From: Ophiura sarsii
Lineage: Eukaryota; Echinodermata; Ophiuroidea; Amphilepidida; Ophiuridae
Assembly (NCBI GenBank): GCA_035610835.1
Contig: CM069444.1
Span: 2,176,875-2,240,874 of the forward strand
Reading direction: 5' to 3'
Length of the DNA stretch: 64,000 nt
Positions 49,601 through 58,600 of the stretch are shown here, one piece after another. The translations under genes and the position numbers were made by a program. Numbering within the stretch: the stretch's first letter is position 1; every line of letters begins with the position of its first letter. The notes beneath the pieces were generated by a model. It had not been told where the DNA came from. It saw only the letters and a list, made by a program, of their open reading frames with translations, and did no database searches.

Positions 49601-52600
49601 TAAAAGACACGGAGTGCATTGAAAGTGTCTAATCCTCCCACTCGCTCATTATTAGCACACATGCGTAGGGCCAGTGATGAACTGCTCTGCCCGCGACTAT
49701 ATGTTTTCACTTTTGAAAAGGGCTCTCATATGAGATCAAACATAAGGCACGCAGCAATGCTTCATAATTGATTTACATGGTGAACATTGATAGCTACCTC
49801 ATGCTATACAGTCATCAAACAAAGTACTATACAGATAATAAATGGGCATTTAACTCTAAAAATATATATCCTACCTTAAAATATTAGATTATGAAGCTGT
49901 TGGAAAATGCATATTCTTTATTATGAAATATTGCACGCTAGGATTGGTTGAATATTAAAGAAGTGACAATCCAAAATGTAAGGTAAAGTCATAACTTCAT
50001 TTTTACATTTTACTTTTCAACGCGGGGGAGAGTATGACAGGTAGTGTGTGTGTGGCGTATTGATCCATCAGAACAATACGGCCGACTATCCAACCTGCGC
50101 ATGCATCCCCAATTGCACTACCGGTAATCGACAATGTACCTGTAGCTGGGTCCGTGTGTAAAAAAGAAAAATGTGAAAATGAAAATCGGGACTTCACCTT
50201 ACATTTTGGAGCGTCACTTCTTTAATAATCACCCAATCCTAGTGTGCAATATCTCATATTAAAGAAGATACATTTCTCAACAACTTTATTTTTAGGTAGG
50301 ATATACATTTTTAGAGTTAAAAGCCCATTTATTACGTGCATAGTTACTTTTTTTGATGACTGTATGTATTCCATATCAGAGACCTATTTCAAGACATTCT
50401 CTGTGCCTTTTATGACCATATGAATATGAGTCCATGATAATTATCTGTATATTACAGGTGCACGGATCACCAAGCCAGCTTTCAAGGACCCCTTAAGAGA
50501 ACTATTTCTGTATGCGGTCCTCAACAAGTTTGAAGACATGTCTCACCTGTTCTGGGAGGAAGGCAATGAGACGATAGCGGCGGCGTTGACGGCCAGCAAG
50601 CTGCTGAAGGGTATGGAGGCCACTGTACGCACCAGGGATATGGAACGGAAAGAGAGTCTTATGGCATTAGCAATGTAAGAATACATGTATAGTGTGATCA
50701 GTTCCCCGGGAGGGGTGTACTTAGTGGATATGAGGTCACAGGGATGAGCCGCCAAATACGGTCCCATTTTTCACCTGTCTGGTAAATTAATGACCCATTT
50801 CATAGCCATTTTTGGTAAATTTATGTGATTTATGTGAGTAGGTGCTTTGAGACCAATTCTTTCACAAGTAGGAAAGGGCACCTACTCTCAAATCATCGGG
50901 CAAGGGGCAGCCCAAATGATGATAACAAAAGAAGTGGCAATCTCTATGTTTTGTTTAATATTATAATAATTTGGTCCTGAAGAAGTCAGAGCTAATCCTG
51001 ACGAAAGCTTGACAGATTAAAACTCGTCCGACGGCGAACCCGTTAAACTTTTAACTTATATTGTGACTTTACCTTACATTTTTGATTGTCACTTCTTCAA
51101 TATTTTAACCGATCCTAGCGTGCAATATCTCATATGAAAGAAGATAAATTTCTCAACAACTTTATAATTTAATATTTTTGGGTAGGATATATATGTTTAG
51201 AGTTAAAAGCCCATTTATTACCTGTATAGTAACTTTTTTTGACCACTGTATGTTGGTAACATACACCAAGTCCAAGGGTGTAGTAGATTTATACTAAACT
51301 ATGATACACAAAATCTACATGTCGTACGTAAAGTTTATTTTATTAAATCATTCTTGTAGTCACATTGTCATAAATCATAAGTGCTGAAGAGCATAGGCAG
51401 GAAGTCTGTTGGTCTGAGAAGCGAGTGCAAAAGAGAAAAAGCTTAAGTGGGTTTTGGCATCCACATGAATTCTACTGGGTGGGGCGATTAATAGGGAGAA
51501 TACAGTACCTATACACATTTGGCAGCCAATTTAGGACCAGCATTCTCAAAACCCTTATTGCTGTGGATTGATTTTTAGTGTGCTATAAAAACCAAAAATG
51601 TATCTTTATATAATATTTTTACAACATACAGGGTGAGTCAAAAAGAAATTTACCCGGATTGGTGATGTTTTAAAAAACAAACAAATGACACTCGAGAGTT
51701 CAGTAAAGCATATATTTAACAAGCATTCTCTCCTGCTTATTAGGAAAAAGGAATGACACAAATTGAGCATTGCTAAGAGGAGTTATGTCTATTTTAATAA
51801 AGGTACTCATTTTGCAAGCTGTCCACGGGATACTTGACCAAACAAATGTAAAGTATGCATTTTAGCTGCGTACTTCCCTATTGACCGAGATTGGTGATGT
51901 TTTTCAAAACAAATAAATGACACTTAAAAGTTCAGTAAAGCATTTATTTACCAAACATACTCTGCTGTTTATTAGAGAAAATCAATGAAGCAAATTGATC
52001 ATTCCTAAGAGAAGTTATGCCTGTTTTACTGAAAGCGCTCATGTTTGTTTGTAGCTGTCCATGGAATGCTTACTTTACATTTGTTTTGTCAAGTATTCCG
52101 TGGACAGCTTGCAAAATGAGTACCTTTATTAAAATAGGCAATGATCAATTTGTGTCATTCTTTTTTCCTAATAAGCAGGAGAGAATGCTTGTTATATATA
52201 TGCTTTACTGAACTCTCGAGTGTCATTTGTTTGTTTTTTAAAACATCACCAATCCGGGTAAACTTCTTTTTGACTCACCCTGTACAGTGATTATGAACAA
52301 CTAGCAACAGGTGTCCTCAACGAGTGTTTCAGCGAAGATGAGAAGCGTACATCCCTCATTCTCATCAGAGAACTACCCCATTGGGGACGAGTCACTTGTC
52401 TCAGCCTCGCCGTAGCAGCAGAGAACCAGTTCTTCATCGCTCAGTCGGGCGTGCAGAGTTTGCTGACAGAAATCTGGCAAGGGAAACTCTCCAATGATAA
52501 CCACAGTTTAACAGTATGTACAATGGTCATTCAATAAGTTCTACCTCCTACCTCACAACTTTGTTATTATAAGCAAGTACTTGATATTGAATCATGAAAT

Positions 52601-55600
52601 TCTCTTAGCCTTTTGGAGGGACATTCATCTCTCAGTTAGATAGTCATTCGAGTGACCCAAAATGAAAGACACTTAATAAATATTATCTGTACATTTCCCA
52701 AGTGTGAGGTTTTTAAATGGAGATGTAACATTACGGTTTGTGGGTGTGGGTGTCCTTACTATCGGTGCACCCATTCCATAAAGCCACCAGTATAATGTGA
52801 ATCATAGTCAGTTCACAAGTTTAGGGTTTTCCAGCACAATTCATACCATGTTAGGGAATATTTGCAAAAAAGTGACCCCTTAGAACGGCACATACCTTTA
52901 TACTAAGGTCACGAGTTTAGCGTGTTGCGGAATTGAGGTTAAATGCGAAAAACGACATTTTGATGAAAAGAAGGGGGGAAAATGCACAAAAAACGTCCAA
53001 AACAACAAAATTTATAAATATTCTTGAATAAAACAATATAAATATTAAAAAACGATACGTAATAAAACAAAACAAACAGTAATAAGGTAAGCCTAAATAT
53101 CTAAAATGATTGTGTTTTTCTGTAAAGTTTGTTTATTTTGGTTTATAGATCGTAAATTATAAGCTTTCTTAGGGGAAATTACATCACAGAAAAATGCAAA
53201 ATTTACAAAGCGGAAAAAAGCGGAATTTGACAGTAGCAAAGCAGAAAATGTGTGACCTTGATTTTTACCTCATGTGATGCGATCAAGCAGAATGATTCAA
53301 ATGTCGAGATTATTGATTATTGATTTTGAGTTAAAGGTAAAAAGAAGTGACAAATTCTTATGTTTTCTCAGTTGGTAAACTGTTTGTAACTTCAAAACTA
53401 GAAGTTTGATTTTAATGGGGTTTGGACTATACTGTAGCATTTTTCACCTGCCTTTGAATGATGGACAAATATCAAATTTCAAAACTGCCGACATGTGACT
53501 CATTTCGCTTGATCACATCACATTATGTGAGTACCCCGCGGGATCATTCATCGTTAAATGAATCCGTCTGCTGTCAGGTTTTTTTATGTATGACTTTTTC
53601 ATCAAAGAATACATTAAAAATCCATCAAAATGTCAAATTGGAAGAAAATATATTTGAAAGAAATTGTTATAATTATTATTGACAACCATTTCTGGTTAGA
53701 CTAGACATTTGAATAGAGTGCTCAATACCGTAAAACGAAATTGTTACATACAAAAAAATGATTGATAGGGCCGATTGAACAGAGTGATTTCAAATAATTT
53801 TGTCAAAAAACTAAAATATGTGTTCTTATCCTTCACAGTTGTGGGCTTGCACCTTCGTGCCGTTGCTGATCCCCTGGGCAGTCACTTTCCGTGAAGATGA
53901 GGATGATAATGATGACGATGAGCCAAAGAAAACTGTGAATCAAAATGGCGACCAACAACCAACAACAAAGGTAAAATAAGGCAAAGAAACATCCAAGTTT
54001 GTTTCCAGTAGCAAGCCTGAAAGTCAAATTTATATTTATTTTTGAAGAGGGTAGGGGTGTGTGACTGGGCATTATCAAAACAGGGGCTTACCGAACTGAC
54101 ACAACCTGAATTGGGGGTCTTATGGAACTGATGGCATCTTTGAATTGGGGTCTTGGCAAACTGCCCAAGGTTGAAATGGGGTTGGGGGCTTGGCGAACTG
54201 ACCAAGGTTGAAATGGGGGTCTTGGCAAACTAAAAACAATCTGACACAAATGACTGTGATGCGAATGGCATTGGATTTTCCACGGGGATTGTATCTCGAA
54301 AATCCTTGTGTGTATTAGCTATCGCAAGTATACCAATGTGTAATCATAAATAACATTAGCAAAAACATTTTTCGCCCAATTGAGTGTTTTTGAAGTAAAT
54401 TATGACAAATTGGGCTAAATTGACAAAATGTGGGTGTATTTGGGGGCAACTCAGCGCTCGAAAATGATATGCTTAATAGAGATCAGGTCTATCGGATTTC
54501 CGGGCTAATGAACGTGGTATGACAACGCTCGAACAGGAGAGTTTGGATTGTATAGCTTGTGGAACAAATTATCAGTGAAATGAGATGCTTATGAGCAGCT
54601 GACAGGCCGTGAAAAGGGGGTCTTTGTCCTCACACATGCGCGTATGGCCAATATACATGAGTTACCCAAACCATCACACTTCTCAACATCTGTGTCCATA
54701 TGTGACTGTACATGAGTAAATGAGGCACAATGCGACAGAAGCTAATTTGATTTAACACTTTCCACACAAAAACTAAAAATGGTAACATATGTAACTCATT
54801 TCTAGTCTCCATTTTGAGTTATTGTGTTGTGATTTCTGAATTGCTTGTAAGATGTCAAATATATATTTACAATGTAGTTATCTCATGGAGGTTTTGTAAC
54901 TTGGGCAGTATTAAAATTAAGATAAACGATATAAGATTGTTTTTATCATAAGGTGTCTTACAAAAAATTGTTATTTCCACTTCACTATATATGCAGCAAC
55001 CATTTGAACATTGCAGGTATGTATTAGGGACCTTACATAATTTTGCAAGGTTTCTCACAAAAAAATGTTTGTGATTTTTATGTAATAAAACATTACCAGC
55101 CACATGAAAAGTAAAGGTATGTATTTTCATGCTTTATTTACACGTTGTCCCACAAAAAATGCTTCAGTATTTACATTGTCAACAGGGTGAGGCGAATTAT
55201 GCAGCTTCTATAGTTCATTCAGTTCCAAATCGGTGAGAAATATGCATTTTTATCTCTCAACACGGAAAGGTAGTCCAAGCATATATGTGCTATTTTGGCC
55301 ATAAGCACACTATTTTGACCACACACCTTTTGGATATGATACACAGGGCGCCTGTTACATTCAAGTGTACCCATAACCTTCTGTAAGGAGGGTCGCCAAT
55401 TTTGAGCTGATCAAACTATAGCATTGCATGATTTTCAACTTATGGTAGATGTTGTAGGTACATCTTGGTGCAGTGGAATGAACCCCTGACCTATGATACG
55501 AAGGTTATAGGTTCAAATCTCACTGTGTCAGATGTATTGCCAAATTTGGGGCAAGGCACTCAATTGCTTACCAAAAATAATGTTGAACCCCACTGAAGCG

Positions 55601-58600
55601 TTTTTGTGGGACACCCTTTACCAGTGTGAGCCTCTCTCTATCTGATTGACCTCAATCCTTGATTAGATGCATGTGTACCTCTGTTGTGTTTCAGAGTTTT
55701 CGTCTTTTATTGTTTTACTTATTTGTTGATGCTTTTTTCAATCTTATCAGGAAACAGTGATGTGGAATGTAAGGATTGTTGAAATATAGTAGAATTATCA
55801 ATAAAACACTAAAATCATTCAATTAGATAATTTCTTTCAATTCAAATAATTCTTGTGGTGTTCTCTAACCAATTTCTCCTGTTTTTCTACATAGTTGTTA
55901 TACACCTCACACAAAAAGTTCCAGACCAGGTGCTTTAATGTTAGCTAACTTAAAAACAGTAATCGGTATAAAAAAACTTGGATATACATTTCCCCCTGCA
56001 CAATATGACACCTCTTTCATAAAAATCGACGGGACATTTGTTAAGTTATGATGACTACAGTAACCATACCAACCGAACATAAAATTGCATTTCAGTGATT
56101 TTCAATGGGATACAATTGCCTTGTGTGTGCTCAGCAGTGACAATTGGTGTGTGAAATGAATCGCTGCTCACCATTTATTCATCCATACATGCCTGACCAG
56201 TTTCGATGGCACACAGTGTTCAATACAAATCAATAACATCCTATACATAAAAAACCCCACTTTTTACCCATTAAGTGTAGTGACTGAAAGCACCAGAACT
56301 TAATAAAAAGGGAAATGCTTGTACAATACAAGTGCGAGACTTATGGCGCCATGTGAACAATTCCCAGTTTATCATGCATCCCGAAAGTCTTTGGAAAACA
56401 TGCATTCAGATATAATGAAACAACTTTTTAAAACTTAAAAGTTTTAACCAGACTATCACTGAGCTCTATAGGCATCCCAAAACTTCCTAATATACACAAA
56501 TCGCCGTTTCAATACAGCCTGAAGCACATCTGTCATGTTTTCAATGGTTTTTGCTCCATGCATAAACATGATAAAACATGTCCATTTAAACTTTAACGCT
56601 TAACCCCCTGAGAACTACCGGCCGATTGGTCAGAAAGATAGATACATCATTTATTGCGCCAATCAGAGACAGTGTTAGAATAATTATATCCTGATAAAGA
56701 TTGGAGTGAAATATTTTACAAGCTGCATTTTGATTGGCTATTTAAATGAGTATATCTTGCAATACACCAATCAGAACCACTGTAAGATAGGCCGGTAGTG
56801 CTCAGGGGGTTAAGTTTGTTTTACTAACTACTGCAGCCAATCAGCAATCAGGTGGCTCCAGCTTCTCATGATGAGTCAACAAAGAAGGTAGGCGACGGAA
56901 ACCTTAACTTTCGCGACTTCAATTAAACATGCTTCACTTTCATCACACGACCATGATTTCTGTCACCAGTGTCTACTGGTTCCCATTTACATTACATTGC
57001 AATGAAAGGCTAAAATCCTGCAGCTTTATTACAAGTGATGTGACTTCATCAATTCAGTGTTTTCTTAAAGACCGATCATACCTTCAACACGGTATCATTT
57101 CAAAGCTTAGGCCTACAATGTGCTCTTTCAAGTCATACCAATAACTCAGATTTGACTAAGGCTTCCAACATGTCCATTTTGATGTGACGGGTCACATTTA
57201 TGAATGAAGTGTAATATTGTGGAGAGGAAATTTGCCTGTTATCTCAGGGTTTTTTTAAATTCTGGTTATTCTGGCTTTAGCTAAGGCCAAAAAATAAAAA
57301 AAATAATGTTGTCCTCAACAGCTTTCAGAGAGGAGGGGCGGGCGGGCGGATTTTTTTTAATTTTAATTTTCTTATACCAGCGGATGGTCAAAGTTCAGCC
57401 AACAAGAAGTTGTAATCACTCTAAGAGACGCACATATATGTTATAAACACTTAATATTCAATGCCACTTAAACTGTAAAAAAAAGAAAATCTGGAAAAAA
57501 TCGGGGGAAAAAAATCTGGAAAATAAGAAGAAAAAATCAGAGCGGCCCTAAATCCGACGAGCGAGCGGTCGAGGACAACATTACACATTTTTTTTTGCCT
57601 AACATTAAAGCCCCTGGTCTAGAACTTTTTGTGTCAGGTGTATTATTTGGGGTTGCACCATTGGCTACTGTAAATGTGCACATTTTCACGCTACATTTAT
57701 TTTTGCTAAAATCAGTAAGCGTGAAAATGAAAATGCCCAAATATTTTCATTTTGCATGTAGGTCTATGTAAGGAAGCTCAAAATCATGAAAATTTACACA
57801 CGTGGACATTTACACTTTAACAGTATTTTGACAGGGACAGGGGCAGTTATAAGTTTGATAAATGGAAAAGAACCCAATGGAAGAGAACATCAGTGCAAGG
57901 CAACTCATTTGCTTAAAACTTGCAAAAAGAAATCAATTCAAAGAAAATACAACCCTTAACCTTCCTGCACACATGGACATTATCAGTGTTTTAGCTGATT
58001 TGTAGTGTGGGGGAGTGGGGGTTGTCCCCGGGGGGGGGGGGGGGGTACTCACGTATGTAAGGCATACGGGGACGTGCCGCTCCAGTGGGTCGCTTTTTCA
58101 TGAGACATCCTTAGCCATGGGTAGGCTTTTCAGTGAAAAATCCTTAGACATGGGTCCTGTTTTCGCGAAAATTTGCCAAAATTAGGTCTATTTTCGCGAA
58201 AAATCACCCTTAGAAATGGGTATGGGTTTTGAATCTCCAGTGGCACACCCCCGACCAAACCAAATCCGAGTACCCCCCCCGGGGGGTTGTCCTAATGTTC
58301 AGATTTTGCAACCTGTTATACCATGCATAATATAACAATTAAATGTTTTCAAGATTTTCAGTGTTTTTTAAAGAGCTCTCTCTTCATTTCTGCCCCTGGA
58401 TTTTGAATGGTGAATCCCTTAATAATTTCATTATTGTTTGAAGTGCTTGATACCTTTCTATCTGTATGTGGTATCTTTTTACTGTCAGGAGACGAAACAG
58501 TTTGTAAGATGGTCAAGGGAATTTCCTAGCCGTCCTCATACCTACCAATCACTACAGTGCCATCAATTTATTAATCAGATATTATTTTTCTTCTCTTATT

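Larger units (their letters stand above)
55903..57640. mobile_element. 1.7 kb inverted-repeat unit enclosing TRPM exon n
   Basis: Left CACCTCACACAAAAAGTTC and right GAACTTTTTGTGTCAGGTG are inverted for about 40 bases (next blocks CAGACCAGGTGCTTTAATG and CATTAAAGCCCCTGGTCT). TA lies outside both, as for Tc1/mariner elements. It contains a TTAA MITE, exon n and other repeat pieces, and no transposase. Confidence 0.7.
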
